This document shows positions 1 to 9,485 of a DNA stretch of 64,000 bases, piece by piece. Numbering within the stretch: the stretch's first letter is position 1; each line of letters begins with the position of its first letter. The DNA lies in assembly GCA_041391725.1 (NCBI GenBank), contig JAWKNL010000007.1:131013-195012 (forward strand), written 5' to 3'. Source of the stretch: JAGQVA01 sp041391725 (GTDB taxonomy: Bacteria; Bacteroidota; Bacteroidia; J057). The position numbers and the translations under genes were made by a program. The notes under the pieces are model-generated. The model did not search any database, was not told the origin of the DNA, and saw only the letters and a list, made by a program, of their open reading frames with translations.

Positions 1-3000
1 TCAGTCTGTCAAATACGACCGATATTTTTTTGGTAAGAGAATGAAAATCGCGCAGTTGGTCCAGAATTCTGGCTTTATCCTCACCTTCATCATTGTTGTC
101 CGGGACAAACAATTCTGCCGGTAGTGCGGGAGTAGAAATCGGTGAATTTACTTCCCCCGCTTTTTTCCAGATTCCATTCAGCAGAAGATTTACATTGGCC
201 GTAAAATAGCCGTTGTCATCCACAGGAGAAACCGGAGTCGTGGATGTTCCTGCAGGTTCTCCATAGTTTTGGTAGTAGGTCGAAAAATCAAGCTGCCCGA
301 CAGTCAGCGGAAGGTTTCCCCATTCCAGATGCAGGTCAACGGTGGAGGGAGCCTTGGAGAATACTTCATGGCTTCCGATATAAAAATTCCCGCCTACTTT
401 TGGATAAGAGCCAAACGGGTTAAAGGGTTTTCCGGGAGAAATAACCCCTTCATCGTTTTCAAGCACCAGTTGCTGGATGCCTGTCACGCTTACATTCACA
501 TCAAATTTATAGACGCTGGGCTTTCGGAAAAACTTGTAAGGATAACTGTAAGAAACCTGACGCCAGATACTACCCGCTGTATCATCTTCCGGAGCCAGTC
601 CTGTCGTATTTCGCATGGCCATATAGATTTTTCCATTCGAAATCACATGGCTATACTGGAAGAAAGTCTGGCCGGGTTTGTAAGGCGGAAAACTTCCTAC
701 CGCCTGCCACAATTCGGGGGAATTTTCGGGGTCATCGCCGACTACGGTAGTCAGTGCCCGGTAAATTCGAGAACCGTAACGCACATATTCGCCGGGCAGA
801 AACCGCTCAATTCCATTAAAGTCGGCAATCCGGATCAGGGTTTCCCATATCAGTTGATTTTGTCCCGGTGTCTGCCCTTTGGATTGAAAAAGGGAAACGT
901 AATATTTCTCGGAATAATAAATGGCTGTTCCTGCTTCATAAGTAATCAGCGGGTCGTAGTCTCCAATTTCGGGGATTTCTTCCCAGGTAGTTCCCGAACC
1001 CGGTTTGCTCCGGTTGGCAGGCTGTGTCGATTTATAAATACTTCCGCCCACCCATACATGATCTCCGGAGTTGTAGCTATGGCCGGCTTCGTAGCTGAGG
1101 ATCAGTTGCCAGGCTTCGGATGCCGGTTCTACTTCCGGCGGAGGAGTTTCAGAAATGACTGCATTAGCGCGGAAAACCTGGTTTCCGGAAACCACATAGG
1201 ATCCGGTGACATATATTGTCTCCTGATTATACGCAGCGATATTTGCGGGATCGATGGATTCCCAGACCAGGAGATCGGACACCGGGGGAATACCACGAGT
1301 TACAGCCTGAGACCGGTAGATTCTGCCGCGGAAACGCACAAAAGCGTCTGCTGGGTATTCTGTGCGGGCATCATACTCTGCAAGGGTGGATTTCTTTTCC
1401 CACAGTGGGTTTTGGTCAGGCGATTGCTCCACCGGAGGAATGCCCCCACTATTTGCCACCTGATAAATCGTTCCGGCAAATACGCAATAATCACCGCTGA
1501 TAAATGACCGGCGCGGATCGTAAGGCAGGACATTAAATGTGCTGTAATCAGCAGGATCCAGTTTTTTCCAGATTTTCTCTCCCAATGAGGGTCTAACCCC
1601 GGTTGTGGAGACCATCGTCTGATAAGGCGTATTGCCATCAGTAACCAGACTCAGCGGTTGGAAAGTTGTGCCGTTGGTCCAGTTGACAGGTGCAGCAAGC
1701 ACCTGCATCCATACTTTTGGCATATTCACCGGGTGAACCCCCAGCGTGTAAGCATTTGCGCGGAAAAACCGCAACGATCCCGGCGTCGCGCCGCTTACTT
1801 TTACCGTATTTTCAGGCTGATATTCAGTAGTATTCTGAAATCCGGCTACCTGATCTGAAATATCTGTCCAGGGGTTAGAGGTGTTGGAAGGATCCGTACC
1901 CTGGCTGGGCTGCAGGGCCTGATAGAAGCTGGTTTCATTGGGAGAGATAATTTTTACCTTCGCAAATGCCAGATATGCTTCCTGTGAATCCCACGGAGAA
2001 ACCAGCGAAGTGATTTCACGCCAGACGTCAACCTTGTGGGTCGGATGATCGCCAAGGCAATTGCTGGCTGCCCGGAAAAAACGCTGGGAAACAGCACTTT
2101 CCGTTACCCGAACAAGTTCACCGGCAGAATAGGAAACCTGCAAGTCAAACTCCTTCACACTGGCCGTAACATTCTGCCACGGAAAGGAACTATTCAGCGG
2201 ATGGTCGCCCAGTACATTGGCTGTCGCAACAAAAAACCGGTTGGCAACAGGGAATCCCGTAAAAACCCGCACCGTTTCGCCTGCCAGATATTCGTTTAAA
2301 TCGTTGTACAGGGCAACGGGAGGAAGCTGCACCCAGATTGCACCAGTAAAGTTGGGATCTATGCCCCGGATTTTTGCAGTTGCAATATAAGGACGTATTC
2401 CCTGTCCGGGGTCAAACTGCACGATTTCGCCTGTATTGTAAAGGGTGGCCGAATCAAATGCCGGTTGTGAAGCCACTGACCCCAGACTCTGCCATTGAAG
2501 GATATTGTTGGCGGAAGGAGTAGCCAGAAATCCAAACATCTGGGTTTTAAATAACCCTCCGTTGCTGTGGACGATATCTCCGATGCTGTAAAAAACCGTG
2601 CTGCTGTATGGCGCAATTTCTCTCCAGCCTGTATTGCTGCCTGCCGGAGATATTTCGCTGTGTGTGGCGCCCGACCGGTACAACGTCCCCTGAAAATTGA
2701 CCAGATCACCTGCCTGGTAAAGGATGCCTGTCCCGGAGCTCCACAAACCCACCTCATTCCAGGAATTGGTACTTCCATCGGGTGCAACACCTTTTGAAGC
2801 AAACAAAGCAGCGTATAGCCCGGATTTGAATACCACAAGGTCACTGTTATTGTACCGGGTGGCTGTATCCCAGCCCATACCCTCAGTCCAGGAAGACCCG
2901 CTCTGGTCGGGTGAAGCACCGAGGGAAGAGAATAATGCCTCATACAAACGACCATCTATTACTGCCAGGTCAAACACATGGTACAGGTTGCTTCCACTAA

Positions 3001-5536
3001 AGGCAATAATCTTCTCCCATATGCCAGAACTACCCTCCGGCGAACCGCCCTGGATCACTGCTGAGGTCTTATACAAACGTTCTTTAAATACTGCTATTTC
3101 ATTGGGCTGGTAGGGTTTTGTGGATGAAAATCCGGCGATTTCACTCCAGCCATTAGCATTGCTATCAGGAGAAAGTCCTTTAGAGCCGGCAAGTGCCCTG
3201 AAATATGCACCGTCAGATGTCAGCACCACCTCGTCTTTGCGATAAAGACGTACAGGTGTGTTTTCATAAACTTTGATCAGTTGCCATATTTCCACGTCAT
3301 CAGCAGAGCCAGGTTCAATATTACTGGCTTCATCGGCGCGAAGTACAAAGTAATTTGCCAGCACGCGGGCGATTTCGCCCTGGGAGTAGGTAGTTTTGTC
3401 AATCCCGTAGGCAGGTGGCAACTTCCAGGAAGGAGATAGAGACGGCGCAATGGCCGGGATGCCGACTTTCGCCTGAAACAGCCAGTTGTCAAAACTGACA
3501 AACTCTTTGGCCTGGTAGGCTTTTGCCGGGTCGTAGCCAATATTCCCCAACGGCCCGGATTCCCATACAGAAAGGGCAACGGTGGGATTCAGATCCCACA
3601 CTTTGGCATTGGCCCTGTATTTCAGGTTGTTGAATGAAACCACATCACCGGGTAAATAGGGCGCATCCATATCCGGATTCCGGGCTATCCAGGGATCGGG
3701 GTTTTCGACATTAATCCTGCTCCACAGATACATCCCCTCATCTCCGGGCGGGATGCCGATAATGTCCGCATTCGCCCGGAATATCGTATTGTCAAGAGAA
3801 ACAAATTCTCCTTTCAGGTATTCAGCATCGGAGGCATATACTGCCGCTCCGCCTCTCAGGTTCAGGTCGAGATCAGCCAGTGTTGAAAGTCCTTTGTTAT
3901 CAAAAACAAACAGTGCTACCGGGAAACGGGTGTTTAGTCCGCGCTGATGTACATCCTCCGAATAAGGCACAATGGCAGGAGATTCGGGGCCCAGCGTCCA
4001 CTGGAAAATCATTTCTCCCAGCGTTTCCCCACTGCCTGAAACATCGGCAGGAAGCGGAATATCTGTTAGAATATCCACCAGTGGGTTTGAAATGCTTACC
4101 CACTCTTTTTCACCTGTCAGGTAAATGAAGACATTATTTCCCAGTTCGCTTTTGATGCGCGATCTGCCGTAAGTGGAAACCGTTTTGCTCATATTCCTGA
4201 ACTGAAATACCAGGCGAATGGTCCGGTTTCCTTCCCCCAGTAAAAACATGGGAGAAGCAATGGCAAACCCTGTTTCGGCAAAGGGCATCGTGTCATTGCC
4301 CATCAGTTCCCACGCCGGAAATTCTTCCGGCAAAGCGCCACCCAGTCCGTCGGAGGAATTGGCCACAGGCGCTGCAAAAATATTGTCAATGGAAAAATCG
4401 CTTACCGGATTTCCTGGTTCTGTGAGGTTTTCGGCACCCTCAGAGAAGTTTTTCCGGAGGAATAACGTTCGTAAACCCATCTCCGGATCGATCATCGCCC
4501 GGTTGACGACGATTTCTTCCAGGGCGCGGTAAATCCTGTCCGCCCCCACATCATCTGCGCCCCCGTCAAAAGCGGTATTTTCTGAAATCCGGTGCTGATC
4601 AAAATTATTGGCCAGGGCAAGGATAAGATGCACCTCATCGGGATCTTCGGGCCTTAATTTTAGTTGAAGGACATCCTTATAGTAAAAATCCAGGTGGCGG
4701 CGGGTAAGGCTGTTCATATCGTTTCTGGCCAGTTTCATGAGTTGAAGGAAGGCCAGAAAAAGTGCCATATGTGGTTGATGCTGCGGATACGCCTGGAAAG
4801 TCTCTTCGAGAAACTGAGGAGCTTTCAGGGTGATGGCATTCATCACTTCGAGGAATCCGCGAAACAGTCCTTCGAGTTTGGTTGTTTCCCGGTAAATTTG
4901 CCTTTTGGTTTCGGGAATACCCCAAAGGAAAGGTTTTTCTTCAGGAGGGAGGCCGCCATTGGGCCAGATGCGCACCAGCCGGTCGGGCCGGATTTCCGGC
5001 TTACCGGAGCCAGCCAGCGGAAGTCCGAGTTCCATTCCCTGGCGGAGCCAGTGGATGGTCTCTGCAAAGCCCAGCGGGATATGCCCCTGAATCAGACGAT
5101 CCAGTTGCTGGTGGAGCGACAGTTGCGGGACAGCGTTGCGATACCAGTTGCTGAGCGTTTCTGCTGTATCAAACAGTACAGTCAGCATATCTGCAAAAGC
5201 GGTGGCACAAGTTTCGGGGTTTCCTACAGCGGATTCAGCCGCCGTGCGGGCCAGTTCAAACCGCTGGCGGAAAACATCAGGCTTTGTAGCCGAAACCATG
5301 GCAACCAGCGTGCTGATGTCTTTTTCAATAAAAGCCTGCCAGTCTCCTTCCGGTTGGTTTTGCAGGTTGTAATACCGGATCATACCGGCGTACCTCCGGG
5401 CATAAAGCAGCCAGTCCGAGATTTCCTTCTCGTCCACATGCACATAATCGGGGTTCAGTGCAGGCAGCATTCGCTGCTGCTGACTGGTACCATCTCTGCG
5501 CAACGGGTTCTTGTATTTCTGACTGTGGTTATTCAT
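1..5536 (-). CDS. eCIS large baseplate protein (Afp11/12-like) with CBM-like repeat array, partial
   Basis: The reading frame is open from the ATG at 5536 to the left edge (at least 1845 codons) and its stop lies outside the window. Residues 1 to about 560 resemble the N-terminal part of large baseplate proteins of Bacteroidota eCIS; a stretch near 330-350 reads like the baseplate-J-like family (LILALANNFDQHRI, then NTAFDGG). Residues about 564-1664 are roughly 23 tandem CBM5/12-like modules. After them baseplate-type sequence resumes (SVTGIQQLVLENDEG, KPFNPFGSYPKVGG, FYIGSHEVF), so the array looks like an insertion within one baseplate subunit. It starts 24 bases after the gp25-like gene stops and ends the visible operon. 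The role as a structural baseplate or wedge subunit is inferred from position and similarity; the exact Afp equivalent (11 or 12) is uncertain. It is far longer than Afp12 (about 970 residues). Confidence 0.8.
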   Translation of the reverse strand, partial: MNNHSQKYKNPLRRDGTSQQQRMLPALNPDYVHVDEKEISDWLLYARRYAGMIRYYNLQNQPEGDWQAFIEKDISTLVAMVSATKPDVFRQRFELARTAAESAVGNPETCATAFADMLTVLFDTAETLSNWYRNAVPQLSLHQQLDRLIQGHIPLGFAETIHWLRQGMELGLPLAGSGKPEIRPDRLVRIWPNGGLPPEEKPFLWGIPETKRQIYRETTKLEGLFRGFLEVMNAITLKAPQFLEETFQAYPQHQPHMALFLAFLQLMKLARNDMNSLTRRHLDFYYKDVLQLKLRPEDPDEVHLILALANNFDQHRISENTAFDGGADDVGADRIYRALEEIVVNRAMIDPEMGLRTLFLRKNFSEGAENLTEPGNPVSDFSIDNIFAAPVANSSDGLGGALPEEFPAWELMGNDTMPFAETGFAIASPMFLLGEGNRTIRLVFQFRNMSKTVSTYGRSRIKSELGNNVFIYLTGEKEWVSISNPLVDILTDIPLPADVSGSGETLGEMIFQWTLGPESPAIVPYSEDVHQRGLNTRFPVALFVFDNKGLSTLADLDLNLRGGAAVYASDAEYLKGEFVSLDNTIFRANADIIGIPPGDEGMYLWSRINVENPDPWIARNPDMDAPYLPGDVVSFNNLKYRANAKVWDLNPTVALSVWESGPLGNIGYDPAKAYQAKEFVSFDNWLFQAKVGIPAIAPSLSPSWKLPPAYGIDKTTYSQGEIARVLANYFVLRADEASNIEPGSADDVEIWQLIKVYENTPVRLYRKDEVVLTSDGAYFRALAGSKGLSPDSNANGWSEIAGFSSTKPYQPNEIAVFKERLYKTSAVIQGGSPEGSSGIWEKIIAFSGSNLYHVFDLAVIDGRLYEALFSSLGASPDQSGSSWTEGMGWDTATRYNNSDLVVFKSGLYAALFASKGVAPDGSTNSWNEVGLWSSGTGILYQAGDLVNFQGTLYRSGATHSEISPAGSNTGWREIAPYSSTVFYSIGDIVHSNGGLFKTQMFGFLATPSANNILQWQSLGSVASQPAFDSATLYNTGEIVQFDPGQGIRPYIATAKIRGIDPNFTGAIWVQLPPVALYNDLNEYLAGETVRVFTGFPVANRFFVATANVLGDHPLNSSFPWQNVTASVKEFDLQVSYSAGELVRVTESAVSQRFFRAASNCLGDHPTHKVDVWREITSLVSPWDSQEAYLAFAKVKIISPNETSFYQALQPSQGTDPSNTSNPWTDISDQVAGFQNTTEYQPENTVKVSGATPGSLRFFRANAYTLGVHPVNMPKVWMQVLAAPVNWTNGTTFQPLSLVTDGNTPYQTMVSTTGVRPSLGEKIWKKLDPADYSTFNVLPYDPRRSFISGDYCVFAGTIYQVANSGGIPPVEQSPDQNPLWEKKSTLAEYDARTEYPADAFVRFRGRIYRSQAVTRGIPPVSDLLVWESIDPANIAAYNQETIYVTGSYVVSGNQVFRANAVISETPPPEVEPASEAWQLILSYEAGHSYNSGDHVWVGGSIYKSTQPANRSKPGSGTTWEEIPEIGDYDPLITYEAGTAIYYSEKYYVSLFQSKGQTPGQNQLIWETLIRIADFNGIERFLPGEYVRYGSRIYRALTTVVGDDPENSPELWQAVGSFPPYKPGQTFFQYSHVISNGKIYMAMRNTTGLAPEDDTAGSIWRQVSYSYPYKFFRKPSVYKFDVNVSVTGIQQLVLENDEGVISPGKPFNPFGSYPKVGGNFYIGSHEVFSKAPSTVDLHLEWGNLPLTVGQLDFSTYYQNYGEPAGTSTTPVSPVDDNGYFTANVNLLLNGIWKKAGEVNSPISTPALPAELFVPDNNDEGEDKARILDQLRDFHSLTKKISVVFDRL
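545..3845 (-). repeat. Tandem array of ~23 CBM5/12-like modules inside the baseplate gene
   Basis: About 23 consecutive modules of 43-55 residues share the pattern Tyr-x-x-Gly-Asp/Glu-x-Val, then Gly-x-Leu/Ile-Tyr-x-Ala, then Gly-x-x-Pro, and close with Trp-x-x-Ile/Val. Examples are ILYQAGDLVNFQGTLYR and ENEYLAGETVRV-like variants. This is the signature of the chitin-binding type 3 / CBM5/12 fold. The modules diverge strongly from one another at DNA level, so this is an old protein repeat and not a recent DNA duplication. Count and edges were made by eye and may be off by one or two. Whether the modules bind sugar is unknown. Confidence 0.75.
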
Positions 5537-5560
5537 TTTTATTTGTGTTCCGTTTTACAA

Positions 5561-5995
5561 TCACGGCGTTTCACTTCTGATCTGGCTGCCTTCCTCCAGA
5601 TAATAGGGGAAGACAAAATTGGTTCGTGTATTGGTTCCGGCAATCGTATAATCGATAAATATCCTTACCAGTCCTTCTTCCGGAACGGGCTCAAGACGCA
5701 CCGAATCGAGGATTACACGCGGTTCAAAGTACAGGATAGCCGTTTGGATGACATCCTGCATATAAGTCTGAAGGGTTGTATCAAGTGGTTCGAACAGCAG
5801 TTTTTCCATACCTGCCCCAAAATCAGGGCGCATGACTCTTTCGCCGATTCCCGTAGTCAGGATAATTTCGATGCTGCTCTGTATGTCGTCTTTTCCGGTG
5901 AGCATATTGACACCCCCGGAGGCTTTGTCAAATGTAGGCGGGAACCCCCAGCCTCTGCCAATAAAATCGTAGTCTGCCATAGGTTTATCCTCCAA
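5561..5995 (-). CDS. gp25-like baseplate protein (Afp9 type)
   Basis: This 144-residue protein belongs to the GPW/gp25 family, the small baseplate wedge component shared by T4-like tails, T6SS (TssE) and eCIS. The central part (GERVMRPDFGAGMEKLLFE) carries the family's conserved R-x-x-x-P-x-F-G pattern, followed by a C-terminal segment of alternating strands (VRIFIDYTIAGTNTRTNFVF). The start at 5995 overlaps the end of the PAAR gene by 11 bases; an internal Met at 5980 (MADYDF) is an equally good start and would remove the overlap. It sits just upstream of the giant baseplate gene, the usual eCIS order. Confidence 0.9.
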   Translation of the reverse strand: MEDKPMADYDFIGRGWGFPPTFDKASGGVNMLTGKDDIQSSIEIILTTGIGERVMRPDFGAGMEKLLFEPLDTTLQTYMQDVIQTAILYFEPRVILDSVRLEPVPEEGLVRIFIDYTIAGTNTRTNFVFPYYLEEGSQIRSETP

Positions 5996-6278
5996 TCATT
6001 ACGGTAACTTCTCCCAGTATTATCGTTCCCCCGTGGGCGGTAGAATCGCCCAGCCGGGCAGCAGGTTTTCCCCCAATGAGTACGGTACCCGATCCTTTCA
6101 CGATGGAATCCGGCGGCCCTGTACAGGTAATCATATCGCCCACCACTGCGGCGGGTTTTCCGGCGATCAGCACAGTGGGCACTCCGGGGCCTGTAATCGG
6201 CCCGCCTACATGGGGAGTACCCGAAGGATCCACCATCGGGCATACATGCATATCGTTGACTCTGGCTGCGGGGGGCAT
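5985..6278 (-). CDS. PAAR-domain spike tip protein (Afp10 type)
   Basis: The 97-residue protein is a PAAR-repeat protein that should cap the spike. It opens with MPPAARV and holds repeated hairpin turns of the family: a Pro-Ala-Ala-Arg start, GKPAAVVGD, GKPAARLGD and closing glycine-rich strands. His and Cys residues (MHVCP, MITCTGP, TAHGG) are placed as expected for the metal site at the tip. It is a bare PAAR domain with no fused effector. It lies between the VgrG-like and gp25-like genes of the same operon. Confidence 0.92.
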   Translation of the reverse strand: MPPAARVNDMHVCPMVDPSGTPHVGGPITGPGVPTVLIAGKPAAVVGDMITCTGPPDSIVKGSGTVLIGGKPAARLGDSTAHGGTIILGEVTVMIGG

Positions 6279-6282
6279 ATTT

Positions 6283-6323
6283 TAATGGTTAATTGTTAAT
6301 GGTGAATGGTTAATGGGGGAATG
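6283..6323. repeat. Short TTAATGG-type degenerate repeat
   Basis: The 50-base gap between the VgrG-like and PAAR genes holds several imperfect copies of a unit reading approximately ggttaat/ggtgaat. It is low-complexity spacer; no function is evident. Confidence 0.5.
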
Positions 6324-6328
6324 GGCAA

Positions 6329-8078
6329 TTAGTTGATTTTGACGAGGGAACCTTTTATTGTAGTGACGGCGCTGGAACTGACCTCTGTCCCGGCACTGCC
6401 GGAGGCTTTGAGTTGGGCGCCGGCTTTGACTTCTGCATTAGTGCCGCCTTCGGCTTTGAGGTTGGCGCCTGCTTTAATCACGACATCCTTGGCACTGTCG
6501 AGGGTGATACCCTTACTGTCAAGGGTGATGGTGTTTCCGTTTTTGTCTTTGATGACAATGGATCCGGCCTTGTCGTCTATGACCAGGCTCTGACCACCGG
6601 GGGTCTCCAGGGTAACAGATTTATCCTCATCGTTAAACACCAGCTTCAGTTTGTCGCGGGTATAAAAGCCTTTCTCATGGTTGGTATCTTTTACTTTTAC
6701 CGGCGCGGGGTTTTTGCTGCTGTGGAGTTGGCCGAGTATCACCGGATTGCGCGGATCGTCGTTGAGAAACCCAGCACCACTTCGTCGTTGATTTCAGGCC
6801 TGGAAAAACTGCCGCGTTGTTTTCCTGCGTCCAGGCTTGCAATACGCGCCCAGATACCTTTGCGTTGGGGTCAATGGAAGGAATGGTTACCTGTACTCTG
6901 TCTTCTCCGTCGGGATCGCTTTCGAGTTTGGTTACGATGCCAATTGTCAGTCCGTTGATCGCTGGTATCAGCCCGGAAGCTTGTGTATCGACGATATTCT
7001 CAAATTGTTCGTGAAACCACGAAGGATCCATACCAAAACTGACTTCAGTCTCCCAGTTCAGGTTGTCAAATTCATGCCTCACACCTGACACAAAGGCTTT
7101 TCCGCTGAACCTGCTCCCTACACCACCGAGTTCAATCGTATCGCCCGGCTTCACCTTCCCCAGTCCCTGAAAGCGGACCTTTCCGCGAATTTTGGAGAGT
7201 TCGCTTTTCAACATCTGTGCACTTGCCCATTCTTTCAGTTCTTCTGATTTGACCTGACCTCCATGAACCAGCGGAAGATCACTCAAACCAATGATACCTG
7301 CCAGTTTGGATGCAGTAATATTGCCGGGAGAAAGCGCAGAAGGTTTGGTTCCTTTGCCGGAAATAATTTTCTGTGTGGCAGAATCCCAGGCACTGGCTTT
7401 AGCCCCTGCATATTGGTACCGGGCATCCATTTCAGCATCAAAACTGATAATAGAAGCTCCATATAAAACAGAAACCGCAGGGCCTTCCAGTTTGGGTTTT
7501 TCTACCGTTATCTTCCCATCCTCGGTAAACACCAGCATTCCGTTTGCATCTGCCCGGCTGAGGATAAAATCCCAGTCGGTAGAATTGTACTGCACCATCT
7601 GGGGATGCGTCAGACTTGTACTGCTGACCGAAGCATTCAGCCCTTTGCCTTTGATGAGTTTCTGGATAATGTCGCTGTCTTTCTGTTTTTCAAAGAAAGC
7701 ATGGTTTCTCCCCACCGTCAGTTTTACCGCCTTGTCGCGGCAGGAGATACACAAAAGCGCAGACTGGTTTATCCGCACCTTCACCGAATGGCGGACTATA
7801 ATTCCCTTAAAAACAGTAGTGTTTTTAGAGGAATAACCCATCTGAATTTCCACCTCAGCACCCGGCACAAAATCAGATGAACTGCTCACATCAAAATTTT
7901 CTTCTGCCGGATTTCCATCCTGAAGAATAATGTCGGCAGATGCGATCCGGTTTGCAGCCCGGGTAACCACCATTGACAATACCTGATATTCAGGATTAAT
8001 ATCCTTTCCGTTTGCCCTTATCTGGAAGGTGGGTGTATCAGGCGTATCATTAGGGTGGACAGTGCGCGGAAATGTCAT
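6329..8078 (-). CDS. VgrG-like eCIS spike protein (Afp8 type), frameshifted
   Basis: A spike protein of about 583 residues is spread over three frames. The N-terminal 400 residues have the gp27-like fold signature (IRANGKDINPEYQVLSM, then WDFILSRADANGMLVF) and lead into the OB-fold domain. Conserved text then continues in a second frame (GKQRGSFSRPEINDEVVLGF) and a third (LNDDPRNPVILGQLHSSKN), ending in a repetitive beta-helix tail (DVVIKAGANLKAEGG, AEVKAGAQLKASG). Breaks lie near 6830 and 6785, and each is repaired by one added base. Because the conserved sequence continues perfectly across both, I treat this as one functional gene with sequencing errors. Its start overlaps the tube-initiator gene by 4 bases. 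Confidence 0.88.
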
Positions 8079-8821
8079 TCGTTTTCGTTTTTGAGGGGTG
8101 GAAACTGCAACTCCTGGCCGGTTTTGAGTCTGCGAAAATGTTTCAGCCGGTTGTGGCGCGCCACCTGAATATAATAGTCAGGACTGTTGTAGATCTCTGA
8201 GGACATAAGCGGGAGATTCAGGCTTTCACCCACAACCCGGATATGGGTAAGGTCGGGCGAACTATTATTTTTTATCAGCTCGATAAGCTTGGGATCCTTA
8301 CTTGCAGAAAAGGTGGCCTTAATCTTTGCCCTAAGTGGACTTCCATCAGGCTTAAAAAGCGTGTAACTGATGTCTGCAGAAGTAAGGACGCAGTCTGAGA
8401 CTAATTTCCCCCAGGTGAGTTTTAAAAACCAGGGACGGTGTATTTTCCCCTTAGTATCAAAGCATACCTGCATAAACTCCTCGATCTTTTTCTCAACTGA
8501 AACAGGAGGCTGCAATGCACTACCACCTGGGATAGCGTTTCCAATACCCAATATATTTCCAGGGTCCGATGCGCCTGTCCCATCAATAAGGAATTCAAAC
8601 TGATAGTCTTGTTTCCCTACATTGATAAAGACATGTTTTCGACTGTCTCCCCCTGGTTCGATTATTGGGGTATAATTAACCTGAATCCTATTTGAATAGG
8701 AATTGGGATTATACATCACCTCAAAAGTCTTTTTGGGGGCACCTTGTCGGCTCGTCTTATCAAAAGCCTCAATTTTGAACTTTTTCAGTTCTCCACTGGA
8801 AATTCCGGGTATAGATGGCAT
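8075..8821 (-). CDS. eCIS tube-initiator protein with C-terminal LysM (Afp7 type)
   Basis: The 248-residue protein matches the CIS tube protein family that joins tube and spike. The N-terminal part has the characteristic strand (KTFEVMYNPNSYSNRIQVNY) and a later GKIHRPWFLKLTWG segment. The last 35 residues (QVARHNRLKHFRRLKTGQEL then LQFPPL) form a LysM-like module, as in Afp7/Pvc7 and phage gpX-like proteins. It lies 2 bases after the DUF5908 gene and overlaps the VgrG-like gene by 4 bases, so translation is probably coupled. It is intact. Confidence 0.9.
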   Translation of the reverse strand: MPSIPGISSGELKKFKIEAFDKTSRQGAPKKTFEVMYNPNSYSNRIQVNYTPIIEPGGDSRKHVFINVGKQDYQFEFLIDGTGASDPGNILGIGNAIPGGSALQPPVSVEKKIEEFMQVCFDTKGKIHRPWFLKLTWGKLVSDCVLTSADISYTLFKPDGSPLRAKIKATFSASKDPKLIELIKNNSSPDLTHIRVVGESLNLPLMSSEIYNSPDYYIQVARHNRLKHFRRLKTGQELQFPPLKNENE

Positions 8822-8823
8822 GG

Positions 8824-9018
8824 CTATCGTTCTTTTTTCTTGTCCAGCATTTCACTTACAGCTTCCAGTATCAGGCGTTTGTCCTCTGCCTCACGAATGG
8901 CCCTTTCATAAGGATTGCTGGCTTCTTCCATTCCGGAGGACTCAGAAGACGCTGTGGACTGTGGCGATCCGGACATTACCTGGGCCCGGATGACCAGTTC
9001 TCTGATTTCTAGCGGCAT
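8824..9018 (-). CDS. DUF5908 small eCIS protein
   Basis: This 64-residue protein begins MPLEIRELVIRAQV, the hallmark opening of the DUF5908 family, which occurs in Bacteroidota eCIS operons between tube and tube-initiator genes. The middle is serine-rich and disordered; the C-terminus is a charged helix ending in DKKKER. No enzymatic motif is visible. Its exact role in the particle is not known to me; size and position recall Afp6. Confidence 0.8.
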   Translation of the reverse strand: MPLEIRELVIRAQVMSGSPQSTASSESSGMEEASNPYERAIREAEDKRLILEAVSEMLDKKKER

Positions 9019-9020
9019 AA

Positions 9021-9485
9021 TTAAAAAGTCAGGCGTATGTTGCGGAAATACTGATAACTAAGGGTCATGGTCTCAATGACAACCGAACTCTGTTCTGCAT
9101 TAAAGGCAGACACTTCCCATCGCCGGGGAATGGCATTTACCACATACCAGGAGGCAACGGGCGCGTGTTTGTCATTCAGCAGAGACACCGTCAGGTTTGC
9201 AGGCTGAAATTCAAACAGTTCGATGGCGTTTCTGGCCCAGAGAAAAACACCGGAGGAAACCGGCGCAATTCCCCGTTTCAGAATCAGGTCGGAAAAACGT
9301 GTGCGGGTAGGAAGCTGATGGGTAAACCGGTTTTCTCCCCCTTCCACATACGACTCCATTTCCATATCCACAGAGAGTCCGGAGACCTCCTGGAATTTAA
9401 TGTCACCCGGTACTGAAGGCACCAGTTGAAACACCACGGAAAAGTGAAACCCTACGGGGGGATATTCTCCTAAAGCCATCGTCAA
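9021..9485 (-). CDS. eCIS inner tube protein (gp19/Afp5-like)
   Basis: The 154-residue protein is a tail-tube subunit of the T4 gp19 family. It shows the usual alternating strands: PPVGFHFSVVF, then KFQEVSGLSVDME, ENRFTHQLPTRTRFSDLILK and a closing VVIETMTLSYQYFRN. The PGDIKFQEVSGL segment is the most conserved point. Its start overlaps the previous tube gene by 4 bases. Having two tube paralogues is normal for eCIS: one builds most of the tube and the other forms baseplate-proximal rings. Confidence 0.92.
   Translation of the reverse strand: MTMALGEYPPVGFHFSVVFQLVPSVPGDIKFQEVSGLSVDMEMESYVEGGENRFTHQLPTRTRFSDLILKRGIAPVSSGVFLWARNAIELFEFQPANLTVSLLNDKHAPVASWYVVNAIPRRWEVSAFNAEQSSVVIETMTLSYQYFRNIRLTF

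Noticed and set aside
269..1507. Plus-strand open frame of 412 codons
   Set aside because: It lies antisense to the giant baseplate gene, has no recognisable protein features, and exists because the repeated minus-strand codons rarely produce stops on the other strand.
545..3845. Repeat array as a CRISPR or recent DNA tandem repeat
   Set aside because: The periodicity is at protein level only; nucleotide identity between units is low and there are no constant repeats with spacers.
4664..6007. Plus-strand open frame of 447 codons
   Set aside because: It is antisense to the gp25-like gene and the start of the giant baseplate gene, both clearly real; the translation has no family features.
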